Source: Amoebophrya sp. A120 (lineage: Eukaryota > Sar > Dinophyceae > Syndiniales > Amoebophryaceae). Taken from it: a stretch of 64,000 nucleotides of DNA. A program made the translations under genes and the position numbers. Under the pieces are notes generated by a model. The model did not search any database, had not been told where the DNA came from, and saw only the letters and a list, made by a program, of their open reading frames with translations. Of the stretch, positions 45,501 to 58,000 are shown piece after piece. The stretch's first letter is position 1. Every line of letters starts with the position of its first letter. The stretch covers positions 124,001 through 188,000 of the forward strand of contig CAJINV010000016.1 of NCBI GenBank assembly GCA_905178155.1. The letters are read 5' to 3'.

Positions 45501-47400
45501 ATTTCTTCTTCGATACCGGCATGTTTTTCCCACACGTGTAGACATCGTAGCCCAAATCATCCAACGTAAAGGAAAAAATCGCATTCTGGTTCTTCAACCC
45601 GATAAGCTGTTTTATCCTGGGCAAAGGCTTCAAGTACTCTTCCAAATCCACAGCTGTTGTCTGCGCGGAGGCGGTCCGGCCGGTGCCGTTTTGCTGTTTG
45701 GTCGTGTAGTTCTGCCGAACGCCATTGTGATCTGCAGTACTATCGCTGTTCAGGTACTTAACCACCAAATGCTCCTGCGGGATGTTGCACACCGCTTTCT
45801 TGTACCACTGCACGCTACCGAACCCCCAGCCCTCAGCATTCACCTCCGGATCCGCTACCCACGGGGCGACCAGAAGCGATCCCGGGGTAACGTATAACCC
45901 GCTCAGGTGTTACAATTTCAAACGTTACAATAGAATATGGAAATCTGTGATGCAAGAGTGCATGATCTGGCCAATTCTCATGAGATTGCGCATGACAAGT
46001 TCCAGAGTCCCAAACCCCACTACAATCTGGCGACATTTGTATTGCAGAAAGTGGCGAACGCTCTGCGAGTCTGTCATGCTCATCAGGCAACATAAATCTC
46101 AGATTCTATTGTAACGTTTGAGATTGTAACGTTTGAGCAGGCCATATAACGTCGACCTGAATTTTGGACACGAAAACCAAGTCGAAAGGTGGTGTGCTTG
46201 AACTTGTGTTGCTGTCGTCGGTTGCAAGCAACTGGTTTTCTGCACTTGCATTTTCTTCCCCGGGTAGATACAGTATCCCAGCATCGATTAACTCCTGCTG
46301 GGTCTGGGGATCTAAATCGTCTGGGAAAGCAGGAGCGGGCGTGCTGCTGGCGGTCGTCGCGGTTGGGGTGGGCGTGTTTGGGTTGTTAGTTGTTGCCGCT
46401 GTGGCATGTTGGTTTCTTGTACCACCAGCCGTCCCAGATGCACTCGCTCCTCCACAGCTGTACTTATATTCTTCCCAGAATTCACTCGAACACTTCTCCG
46501 ACAGATTGTCACCCGGAATTATTTTCATAAGTTCCGCCCGCACCCAATCATCCTCGGAGACATACCAAGGCTCATACTATGCAATACAAACTTCCCGTAC
46601 ATGTACAAGATGCATCACAAATTTCCCCAATTTGGAGTGTGGAACTTGTCATGCTAAACTAGGATATAAAAGCTAAATTTTGCCATGCAGAGACCGCATT
46701 TGTACGTGTACGGGAAAGTTACTGTTGATAGGTACCTCTCGTTAAACACGACCCTCGTCGCTCCCGTTTCGGCGATGAGAGACAGCATCACGTCCAGCGG
46801 GTCGCCGGAGCGGATGATCAATTTCAGCCCGTATTTGGTCTGCAACTCCTCGGCGAAAGTTCTTAAGGATTTCCCCTTGTACCACAATCCCGCGCCGCGG
46901 AGGGGCCAGGGGGAGCAGTCCGCTGGGTTGTGGATGAACACGGGAAGGATCCGGCGGGTGACAGAAGTACTATTTTGTTGCTGCTTTGTGTTTTTCTGCT
47001 TGTTTGCAGTGCTGTTCGTATTCCCGGTACCGGATGAAGATGGCGCTTTACTGCCATAGAATCTCTGTTGCGACCCAACACCACCAGCATCAGATTTTAG
47101 ATGCGCGTCTGGCGGCTCGCCGTAGGCCAGTGCGTGGTTGTCGACAAAACGCATGTCGTCGCGCAGCCAGACGATGACGATCTCATCCTCTTGGGCTGCT
47201 GATGCGGTGTTCAAGCTTGCATTTTTTTCACCATTTGAAGATGTGCCTTGTTGCGGCAATTGTGTCGCTTGTGTCCTCGACGTCGTCGCTCTTCCGGGGT
47301 TCGAGTTCGTCGCATCACCCGCAACAGAGGTGGAACCAGCATCTTGGCCGACGTTTCTCCCCTGCTGCTGCTTGTTCCCTCCTCCTCGAGGGCGTGCCAT
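42597..47400 (-). CDS. Cryptochrome/photolyase family flavoprotein
   Basis: Exons 46731-47400, 46147-46577, 44678-45892, 43622-44415, 43413-43465 and 42597-43262 join to 1267 codons after removing five introners with one repeat copy each. An N-terminal low-complexity stretch precedes the photolyase alpha/beta domain (IVIVWLRDDMRFVDNHAL, RILPVFIHNP, VVFNERYEPWY). The FAD-binding helical domain follows: LSPYVRFGELTAR, TGFPLVDAAMVQLWKIGWMP, then MWQNGGHSGLDQWNF and RKWLPEL-like RWLPELASFP. The WQNGG...SGLDQWNF form recalls plant-like/CryP-type members of algae, which may be light sensors or photolyases; I cannot decide which. Several Ser/Thr/Asn-rich inserts and a basic, Gln-rich C-terminal tail of about 220 residues make it much longer than the usual 450-600 residues. 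Confidence 0.88.
43263..43412. mobile_element. Introner, family C (150 bp)
   Basis: Ends TATGCTGTGCAAAAGTATCG and CGTTACTTTTGCAATGCATA. Exact TCTCC repeats. Removal gives LDCDYVGDFTPEWEVE in frame. Confidence 0.93.
43466..43621. mobile_element. Introner, family C (156 bp)
   Basis: Ends TATGAACTGCAAAAGTATCG and its inverted copy. Exact GACAC repeats. Removal gives RKELVSGRGNEFLWL in frame. Only 53 bp of exon separates it from the previous element. Confidence 0.93.
44416..44677. mobile_element. Introner, family A (262 bp), GC-AG register possible
   Basis: Family A ends; flanks GCCTA and GCCTC differ at one base. On the sense strand a GAG|GCTATC donor with a TATAG|GCGGCG acceptor keeps the frame, one of the few introners with a near-canonical option. 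Confidence 0.9.
45893..46146. mobile_element. Introner, family B (254 bp)
   Basis: Ends TATAACCCGCTCAGGTGTTAC and an inverted end with GTTTGAGCAGGCCATA. Exact TAACG repeats. Removal gives SKIQVDVTPGSLLVAPW, restoring the cryptochrome frame. Confidence 0.92.
46578..46730. mobile_element. Introner, family G (153 bp)
   Basis: Family G ends (CTTCCCGTACATGTAC and inverted). The flanks (CATAC and GGTAC) differ at two bases, so this copy may be older. In-frame removal gives FNERYEPWYVSEDDW, the expected photolyase sequence. Confidence 0.85.
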
Positions 47401-48417
47401 GATAGTTGTTGGAGTTACGTATTTGTATTTTTCTGGCTAGACGTAAAGTAAACTACAAGTAGACGAAGAAATGAATAAATCCAAGTAAAATGTTACCGCT
47501 GTGCTGCGAATAAGTAGAGCTGAAAACTTCTACTTCACAAAGCTTTTAACAGCGCAATAAGCGGGTGGATTGGTGTATGAGCCAACACGACGAGAAGCAT
47601 GTATTTCGTCTTAAAATCTGCACACTTGGCAAACACCTTTAGTGCCACCGTACTTGCTTTATGCTGCAAGGGAGCGAGAGAGAAGGAGTCCATTTTCAAA
47701 AGTCTAAAAATGAGAGGCGTTCTTGGACTCACCAAATAAATGCTCCTGTTGTAAGTACTAACCGTGACTACTGCGCCAGCCGTTGCGTCGGCATACGCGC
47801 TAACGGTACTTGCCCTGTCACGCAAAGGCGGAAAAAAAAACCTAAAATCGATGCGGGTTTGGTTTCACTGAATCAGTGTTGGAACTGGTTGAAAGAGGTT
47901 CTTGCTAGGGTAGGCGGTAGAGGTACTATTTGGTCAGGCTTTGTAGAGGTGTGACGTGGTAGCTTTTCAAAAAGTAAAAGGGTGAGTGCGCCGGAAACAT
48001 ATATCAAGGGAACTGCATCTTGTGATAAAGAACGAACTTCAATCGATTTTGTTATTTTCCGGGGACAATCAGGGTGTTTTTTGTTTAGGGCAATCTGGTC
48101 CTGTGGGAGAAAATAGATCACGAATTCAAGGGGGAAACTTGAAATGACAAAGAAATAAAAACTCTCTTCATCGGCTGCAAGAACCCACACACAAATTGGT
48201 CTCGCTTGTGTGCTTGACGGAACTCACTAATACGAAAAGCATATACAACTTGTCTTGTTTCGCTCAATCAATAAGCACGGCATGTAGGCTAGCACGAATG
48301 TATGATGTGTAAGTGTATTATCATCTTCTCGTCATGGAAATAGAAGCGCCAATGCCAATCAGAGTCAATGAATAGAATCCGACATCATACGCAACATTGT
48401 ACCGAAATTATAAGCAC
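47401..48417. other. Intergenic, no gene seen
   Basis: Downstream of the small gene at 48418 and upstream of the cryptochrome. Short open frames only; no introner. Confidence 0.5.
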
Positions 48418-48816
48418 TCAGACATAAATTAAAATGTTGAGGACCGACCATCCGGATCCTGTTCTCTCTTGTTCTTTAACGAAATTTTTAATTGAAGAAC
48501 AGGAACAATCTACAAGTTGATATGCCTCTGACGAGGACTGTGTAAAAGTTTGCTCGTCCTCCTTGTATTTTCTCGATAGTTTTTTTTCGCTTTTTGTGTT
48601 ATACCTTTCCACCTCCTTCAAAATGTGCACATTTTTCATCTTTTCGCAGCATCTCTGGTGCTTGAACTTGAAGATTTTGCTTCGGTATTTCTTTGTCGAA
48701 ATAAGTATCCAACATCTCCGTTCTTGTTGTTTTCATCGCAGTCTCGAGGCTGAAGACAAGCTGTCTCTGAATCGTAATGGTGTGTTGAGAGTTCTTTACG
48801 ATTTCTTCATCAATTC
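48418..48816 (-). CDS. Small unknown gene, two 3' exons
   Basis: Exon 48605-48816 is bordered by an acceptor ACCCAG|GAATTG and a donor GGAAAG|GTATAAC. Exon 48418-48537 follows acceptor TTTTACACAG|TCC and runs to a TGA. The 67-bp intron between them keeps phase 0. The product is acidic and helix-prone (IDEEIVKNSQHTITIQRQL, then KQNLQVQAPEMLRKDEK). The 5' part and start were not found. Support is splice borders and open frame only; no family recognised. Confidence 0.4.
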
Positions 48817-51800
48817 CTGGGTACAAAACTTCACCAATTCAACGATGAATGAATATCCGTGATTTACTCGTACTACACGACACACCACTAGACACCGCCG
48901 CTGTAGTCAAGACCAGTCTGCGACGCGAGCGTATAGAATTCGAGTTTCTTCGTGTGTCGAGATCCGGTATAATCAGTTGTACTAGCTTGTTGTCGCCGAC
49001 CATGGTCGCTCGATGCCGATGCGTTGGCCAAAAAAAATTTTGTTCATTGTCGCCGAGATAAGTAAATTCAAAGTAGCCGGAGGCCTTTTACTTTGAAGAA
49101 TAAATTTGGAAAGTTAAGATCAATCAGGTCAGGAGCCGTTGTAGAAACAATTTTTATGGTATGACATGTCATACTCGGCGCTTCTATCTTCTTGCCTTAT
49201 GAAGCTATAACTCCCTTGCATCAACATTTACATTTTTCCTCGAACGATAGCAAAGACACCAGGTGCGTGCGGGAGGACATCCACGTCTTCACACTGCAAC
49301 TCATCATGGACAATTCATAGGTCACAACCTTTTTCTTGCAGCCGAAAGGCGGGACGCTGTGGCTGTGGGTATAAAATCCTATTGTGAAGATGAAGAAGAA
49401 GTAGACACTATAGTTGTCCTATGATGTACAACAGCAGTGACTATCAGCAGTGACTATCAGCACTTAGAGCGAAATCCTGATAGTAGCTAGAGGTGTTTGA
49501 TGTTCTGAAAGTAAGAGACGACGACCATGCGTAAACGATGCATCATCAACAAAATCAGACTCAGACCTCACCAGTGTTATTGTCTTTATTTTTTTCTCGC
49601 TGTAGGTGGAGATGCGCTATCTTGGCATGAAATTGCACGTCGTACTATATTGAAAACTAAAATCCCAAAGGGAAGTTTGAAAATAAGCACTGTAGCATAG
49701 CGAACTGAACATAAATGTGTAAGCACATCCTGCGAGGGGTTTTTTGAAAATGAAGAAGGAAGCGACTACGTGAGTCCCTAGCTATAAAGGCCCAATTGGT
49801 GTTGTGCTGCAGCTGTTCTTTCTCTAGGCTCAACAATATTGTGTACATCTTCTTCTTCAGCACTGCAGCTTCTTATTCAACATCCTCTGTGGCGTTATCA
49901 TTATTCATCTATGACTTCTTCGTGTAGTCGTACAGCACTTGCTCGCTGAGTCGTGCCAGTGCTAGAGGGGCCTATAAGTGGCACCACAGTCCGAGAGAGT
50001 TCTTCAAGTTTATGTGTGGTTTTGGTTCAAGTTAGTAGGTGTACAGTGTACTATTCTTGCAATAAAGCTGCAGTCAGGATGACAAGTCGCTCTTCAAATC
50101 ATAATGTTGACATGATCTTCCTGACCACCCGGAACTTCTTCATCTGCCTACACTTTCAGAAATCCAGCAGACTTTTTTGCCTTCTTCTGATGCTTCCGTA
50201 AAAATTCGTATGTATCATCTATACGAAATTCAAGCCCAGTAGGTACGGAGTTCCTCTACCGAATATTCCTGTTCCTATTAATCGAGAGGGGTTACTTATG
50301 TTGTACGAGCTGCCACAAGAAAGATCATGATCAACGACCTCTGTTGACAAAAAAAAAACTGTGCGCCATACAGAATCTCTTTAGTCTTTGGAAATGTTGG
50401 TGGTTGCGAAAGAGACGATCCCGAGCGTATGATCGGTAAGAAGTTTTCATGTCCAGAAGTGTCGACCACCTTCATGTGGGCCACCGCAAATTCAACTACC
50501 TCTAGTATCGATTAAATAACAGCGTCTGAAATTTCGATGATGATGGTGTTGCGTAGAGCTAGAGTGGAAGATTATATTTTTCAAATGACCATGACAATGA
50601 CTATAGTCGTCTACTGCACAACAAGTACTTATCCGGTTCTTTCCTGCTCAGGTCTTGTCCGAAGATAATAGTACTTCACATCTCTATCTTTGCCCCCGCG
50701 TCAATAGGGGCGCGACCCCTACATGTCGCCTGAATATCAACATCTGCGGGGTCCTCGACACAAGAGAGTTCTTGTGTCGACGCATCAAATATTAGTAGGC
50801 CGCTAATACGGATGTAGAAGCTCTCTTTTATTTTCGGTCTTCGACCACGTCGTCGAGCGAGACAAGTTGCGAAGTAGTATTAGTGCGAAGTTTATGTTCT
50901 CGTCCTGCTTGTTGTTTAGAAGTACAACTAGAGCCTCTATCAATAAATTAGGAATAAGGACCGCGGTCGATGAAGATCATATCTATTTTTCATACTATGT
51001 AGACTAGCCATTGCCAGTTAGACACTACGGCACTATCCTTTTGAGAAGCCCGGGAAGATAATTAAAAAGAAGTCTGGTGACTCGTCGCAGTTCCAGCTGG
51101 ACTGCAGCGCAATTATAGCTAGTAGTCGCTTTTTTATATATCTTATTCCATAGTACCAAAATCTACTCAACTTCAAAATTTTGACAAAGAAGCCGGTATC
51201 TGTACGATATCTGCCGGAGCAGGAGCTCCATATTGTTTATACATAGTGCTTGCTGCAGCTGCGTCGACCGCCAAGAGGGTCGTCGAGCAACAAGCTTTAA
51301 TATCGGAGGTCCTCGCTTCATCCTCAATCTCAACATATATATAGATTGTGCTCATTGTCGTTCATCTTCATTGTCGTCGATACTATTCAACTTTGACGTT
51401 GTTCCATATTACCAGTCATACGGATCATTTTTCTCGGGCCGCATCCTCAAAAAAACAAGATGCGGCTTCGTTGTATTGGCTATACTCATTAATGACACTT
51501 CTAGGAGGTTTGTAGTTTTTTCTGGACACAAATAAACCTTTTGGAAACGATTTTACCCTGCCTTCTTTTTCTATTGTTTGTGACATAATAAATAAATAAA
51601 ATGCGACTATTAAACGAAAAGGATCATTGACATTGTTGTATTTGAATATTGAAAATGAACAGGAAAAGTCGATAAAAAATCAAAAAATAATTCATAAAAT
51701 CGTCTAAAAAATTGTTGAAGCGTTTTTCGGTTTTTTCAAATATTTTTGCCTTGAGGGCCTCGAAATCGTGCCGGAAGGGGGAATTTATTAGCAGGGCACC

Positions 51801-52022
51801 ACAGCTCGGGTGAAGATGATAGCGGGGTAAGTAAGTATTTCACAGAATGCGTCGCGTGTGGCTTTATTTGGAGCAGCCGGTAAGAGATCTAGGTCTACTG
51901 GGTTCATCTTGTTCTTGCCGCTATAGATTTAGCACCAGTCGTCCCTTTACGTTGTTGAAGGTTGGCAACTCCGTGATGCGGCGGGTACGGGTAGCAAAGA
52001 ACGCGAACCCAATAAAATGGAT
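48817..52022. other. Long intergenic stretch, no gene seen
   Basis: About 3.2 kb, AT-rich, with only short open frames on both strands. It may hold the missing 5' exon of the gene at 48418. Small repeats such as ATCAGCAGTGACT at 49434-49460 occur. No introner-type element. Confidence 0.5.
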
Positions 52023-55000
52023 TTATTCCCGATCTTCATCATGCTCTGCCAGCATCTCCTGCAGATTTTCTCCGTACTGGTCCGCAATACAGGCTTATGC
52101 AAGAAAAAAACTGTGCAAGGGTAAGTTTCTTGGAGGAATAGCATCACAAGTTTGCTCTGCATGACACAGAAATAAACCTGTCATGCGTAGCTAGTACTTG
52201 AAAACACGTACGGAAAAATTAGCCTCTGATGCATGTCCAGCAGGACAAGTGTAACAGTTTTGCATTTTCTGCAACACAAAGTTCTTACACTATAGACAGT
52301 TTTTTCCTTGCATAAGGCTTGCATCTGGTCCGCGAGCATCTCGGCACTCCACCATGCGCCCTCGACGGTCGCACACCCGCTTGCCCAGTCACCGCAAATT
52401 CCCAGCTTGTGCTCCTTATCCAGCCAGCAGTAGTCTTGCTTCTCCGCCCTGTTTGAGAAGCGTGGTTTCCATATTTCAATAATTGCAACAGAAATTACTC
52501 TCTCAATTTTGTCAGACCCGAAGATCGAATTTTCTTATGCAGGCCCACCAGGTACGAACAAATACAAAGCTGCGACCGTCTCTGTCCCGCATGTTGACTG
52601 CAAAAAGTATAATAGGAAACTGTGTAGTAGTATCTAGCGCGGGCGGTCGCTCCGCGACCGCCGGAAAGGTATGGAGTAGGCAAGAAAACGATGGGCCCGA
52701 TTTCCTACTAGGAAGGTTGCAGTCCTCGCGGGGAAGGGGAGGGGATTCTCCTGGGGGCGAAAACTCTACAGGCGCAGGGCTTCTCCGTCCGCCTGAACCC
52801 CCCGGAGAAAGACAGTAGGCGTGACAGCGGCCCACCCCAGCTCCCAGGAGCAGGAGAAGTTCTGGGAAACAGAAACCCAGGGCCACCCCAAGCTGAGAGG
52901 GGGCCAGCCTTCGGGGATGTTCCCAATGAATTTGCGAACGCCTCCGAAAGCTGCGAGCCTTGCGTGCGGCTGCTCGTCATTCTAGTTACGCCTCCAAGGC
53001 GGCAGGGCTGCTTTTGACGGGGCCCAGAGGGGCGCAGCTGTGGAAACTGCGCGACAAAGAACCTGGCCAGCCAGGCAGGTGCAACCAGCACAATGGGACT
53101 GGGCGCGCTGTGTGGAATAACCATTTAGGGCACTGAGAAAAGGCGCTTTTTTCTACGTGCAGGGCGGCGGGTGCATCCACACCAAGAGGGGGCCGCCCCC
53201 GCGAGGCAAAATGTGGCCACCCAAACAAAGCGCAAACCCCCTACCGGCACCCTGGCGGGGCCGGAGCTAGTTCGCCTGAACCTGCGGGCGCACCAGCGCG
53301 TAGCGCGCCACCCTCAGTCAGACAAATAAGTCCTTTCCCTCCCACGGCTGCGCCCCCTTATCCAGCCAGCAGTAGTCTTGCTTCTCCGCCCTGTTTCAGA
53401 TGAAGCATTTCCATTTTCGCATGTTGATAATTGCAAAAGAAATTAGTCTGTTAGTTTTGTCAGTAGACCCGAAGATCGAGGAGTTTTCTCATGCAGGCCC
53501 AGGTAAGAACAAATACAACGCTGTGACCGTCTCTGTCACTCACGCATGTTGACTGCAAAAACCATAATAGGAAGCTGTGTAGCTGTACTAGTAGTATCTA
53601 GCACGGGCGGTCCCTCCGCGACCGCCGGAGAGGTATGGAGGAGACAAGGATGCGATAGGCCCGCTTTCCTACGAGGAAGGTTGCAGACGCGGGGAAGAGG
53701 AGGATATTCTGGGGGCGAAAACCCTAAGCCCCCCGGAGAAAGACAGTAGGCGTGACAGCGGCCCGCCCCAGCCCCCAGGAGCAGGAGAAGCTCCGGGGGA
53801 AAGAAAGAACACCCGGGGCCACACCAGCGTGGAAAGAGGCGAGGCTTCTGGACGGTTCCCAATAAATTTGCGAGCACCCCCCAGGCTGCGAGTCTTGCGG
53901 GCGGCTGCTCGTCATTCTAGTTACGCCTCCAAGGCGGCAGGGCTGCTTTTGACGGGGCCCATAGGGGCGCAGCTGTGGAAACTGCGTGCGCGACAAAGAA
54001 CCTGGCCAGCCAGGCACGTGCAGCCAGCACAATGGGACTGGGCGCGCTGTGTGGAATAACCATTTTTTTCGGGCACCGAGAAAAGGCGCCTTTTTCTTCG
54101 TGCAGGGCGGCGAGAGCATCCACACCAAGAGGGGGGGCCGCCCCCGCGAGGCAAAACGTGGCGACCGAAACAAAGCGCAGAGCCATCCCTGGCACCGTGG
54201 CGGGGCCGGAGCTAGTTCGCCTGCACTTGCGGGCGCAGCAGCGCGCGCCGCACCACCCTCGGTCAGATAAAGAAGCCAGCTTGTGCTCCTTATCCAGCCA
54301 GCAGTAGTCTTGCTTCTCCGCCCTATTGAAGAAGAATGAATGTATTCGTTTGCCTTTGCATGCGAATAATTGCAACAGAAATTAATCGTTTACGTTTTAG
54401 TTTTTTCAGACCTCCCGAAGATCGAGTTTATTTCTCATGCAGACCCAGGTAAGAACAAATACAAAGCGAAAGCTGCGTCTCGGTGCTGCATGACTGCTAA
54501 AATTATAATAGGAAACTGTGTAGTAAAGTACCCTCTATTCGCTCCTGCCTTGCCCGGTCTGCCGATAACCTGGGCATACCTATCCAATGCAAATATGTCT
54601 GGGTCTGGAAGATGGCGAGGTTTGTCATGCTTGGCAGGCAGGAGTAGAGAAAAAAAAAACTGTAATGGATGCTGCCCTATAGTGCCTCTTTGTCTTTTGC
54701 GTCACGCAAAAATGCAGTTTGTCATGCAGTTTATGCAAGACGGAGTCGCTCAGAAACTTGTCTTGCGTGGTTCCGAAATGGAGCTTGCCTATTATTCGCA
54801 CATTAGCATCACAAGTTTCCAGACCCAGACATATTTGCAATGCATAATACCGCCACGCGTGCAGATCCGTGTACTCCAGACGGCGCATGTCAAACATGTA
54901 CTTCCATATGGGGTTCTCAAACGTTACACTTTCAACTGCTACATGATTTGTGATGCAAAATTGCCATCAGCCACACCACGATCAAGCTACTTCGCACGAC

Positions 55001-58000
55001 AAAGGCTAAACAGCATCGAAATCTGTGCCGAATTTGTAATGCAAAAAGCGCAAGCTTGCTCCCTTCACTGTGTGTGTTCTTGCATCACAAATCCATGTAA
55101 CAGTTGAGAATGTAATGTTTGAGAGTCCCATATTCCAGAAGTCAATTTTCGGGCGTGCGTAGTCCTTGTTTTCGGGTATCGGTACGTTGTATCGACTGTA
55201 AAAATGTCTGGGTCTGGAAGATTTGAACTTGTCATGCTAAATCTAAATGATGCAAAAATCTGTGTTGCGTGACCGTGAGTGTCAAAGCTGTCCGCTTTTG
55301 ACCAAGTTGAGAGGGAGTTTCTCATGCAGGAAAGGCATGATACAGACCTCAAAGAATCTGTCATGCTGGGTCTCGCATTTTAGACCTCATGGGTCATGGA
55401 AAATATGCATGACAAACCTGGCAATCTTCCAGACCCAGATATTTTTACATTTGATACGTTGGCAGACAGGAGTAACTCTCGCGCTTCCTTCAGCATGGGC
55501 TTAATCACGTTCGCACCACGGTAGGTGTAGTCGTTACCGGCACCCATCTGCTCCTCCATAATGAAGTGCTGCTCGGACCACTCGAAAGAGGCGAAAACCT
55601 AGTGATTTTTTGTGATGCGGTTTTCGGATGAACAAGAACCCTGGAGCGATATATTAGCGAACTACGCATGACAAACAATTACCGGAACCAGCACTAAAAC
55701 AACAACTGCAAGATGAAAAAGTAAATACGCAGACTGAGATCGTCTTGAGGCCAATCCGGTTTCGCTTCGCAACGCGACCAGGCTTGTTGCTGTCAATGAT
55801 CACGCAGCGGACCACCGGGTGGGCGACGCAGTCAATCGTGCTAGGGATTTCGGTCTCGTTGAGGGAGGCGGGGATTGAAAAACCTGTGGATGGAAGTTTT
55901 TAGCTCGGAAAGAACAAAGTTTGTCAAAGTAGTTCGAGCAAAATAGAAGTAGAACACAACAAATCAGAAAAAAATAAAAATACACCCAAAAATTATCAAC
56001 TTTCTATACCTAGCATGAGCACGTAGCAGCCCCGCATTTTGCTTTTCGCTTGAATTCTCGGAAATTTTTTCATGATGGGCAGTTCTTCGACCAGTTGCAT
56101 GGTCTGGGGACCGGGGAGACTAACCACGACATAGTCGAAGGGTCGAGAAGAAACCGGGGCGTTGGCGGGATTGGTGACCGCGTTGTAGGGTAATCGAGCG
56201 TGTTTTACCTTCCGCAGATCCCACTGCAGGTTAACACCTGGAGTTGTTCGTGATTTATATTTTGCATCACAATTTCGTCCATGTTGACTTCGGATTGCGT
56301 ACTGGAGATGAGACGAAGATGAAGCACTTTATTTGCATCACAAACACATGGACATGACAATGCTCCGCTAGGACTAAAAATATGCGAAGAGGATGGTGTG
56401 TTCCTCTTCTTGTGGACCACACGACCATCTTCTTGCTATCCTTATATCATTCTGAAATACCTTGAAGCCGCTCCTGGTCCGGGTTATTTTCTTTTTTTCT
56501 CACTTCTCCCTTTCTCGGCGGCGGCGGCCTTCTTGCAGAGTCGATTTTTCTCATCGGGTCAATTTCCCCTCTGACACCTCCCCGCGCGCCGCCCTCCGTG
56601 TCCCCGTCCGTACCCCCAGCACCCCCTAACAGTTGCTGCAGCCGCTCCTGTATGAACTGCAAAAGTAACGTACTAGTATGAATAGCATCACAAATTCCCT
56701 CAGCATTAGAAATATAAATTTGTAATGCTGTTTTTTTTACCTTAGGAAGAAAATTTGTCATGCATTTTTGCAATTAGTACGAGTACGATGCTTTTGCGGT
56801 TCATATCCTGTTCCTTCCGCTCCCGTTCCCGGATCATCAAGGGCACCGCCGGATCGTCTATCAAATGCAAACTTGTTTGGGTCTGGAAGATTCTGAGACT
56901 TGTCGCGCACGTTTTGCATGAGCCATGATGTCTCTGATGCATGCCCTAGCATCACATATTTTTTGAGGGCTTCTTGATGCCTATTCCGCATGACAAATGC
57001 CCTCTCCGTGTAGCAAAAAATGCGTTCCCTTTGCTGCTCATGCAATACAGATTTTTTTGGAATCAAAATGCAGCATCACAAGTTGCATTCTTCCAGACCC
57101 AGACATTTTTGCATTTGATATCGTCTTCCTCCGGGCAATTTGGATCGTGCATGTCGCCAGTGGCGAACCGCGAGTAAAGCTGCGCTTCCTGGTTGGAGGG
57201 TAACGCGGAAGCTTCCACGAAACGCACATCTGGGTCAAAAGGGAACTTATTGTTGCCTTCATTCTCATGTTCAGCGTGGGGGGGTAACTGAGTAGATACA
57301 ACTTGATGTCCGGACTGTTTGGGGTGCGGTTTCAGGTGCAGCGTCGAAGGTGGTGCGGCTTTTGAAGGAGCAGTAGAAACAGTTCCACCCGGTGGGGTGA
57401 TTTCTCGCCGCAGGCTTGGATTGGGGTTGGTATCCTCACCTCCTAGTAGAGAAGGCATGTCGTCGAACAGTGGTCCTTCGCCGGTTGAAGAATTCACGTT
57501 CTTGCTCGTATCTACCCTCACCCGCGGGGAGGGCGAAGGGGTGTAGAGCTTGTCCAAGATGCTTTCCGACACCTGTCGGCTGGATGCGCTGATCGACAAG
57601 TTTTCCGACAAGACGCCGGAGGTCTGCTATGAACTGCAAAAGTATCGTACTAGTAGTAAAAATCGCAGTCATGCATTACAAATCTCGATCCCAAGGCAAA
57701 ACAGCATGACAAACTCCATTTCTCATGCTGAGGGAATTTGTCGTGCGATTTCTACTACTAGTACGATACCGTTGCAATGCATATCTGCCGCCCCGCGCCG
57801 ACGTTCCGCGCCACCTCGGACTCGTCATCCGGACTGGAACTGCCGTCTGGACCATGTGATGTCCTGGTGGGGTCTTGGGGCAACGGGGTGTATCATTTGT
57901 AAAAACGTCCCCACACCTCCAGAGCCAAGATGGGAAATCTGCTAGACAAATCACACAGCTTTGGTTCTTGTTTGGCATGACAAGCTTGTCCTCGTAGTGT

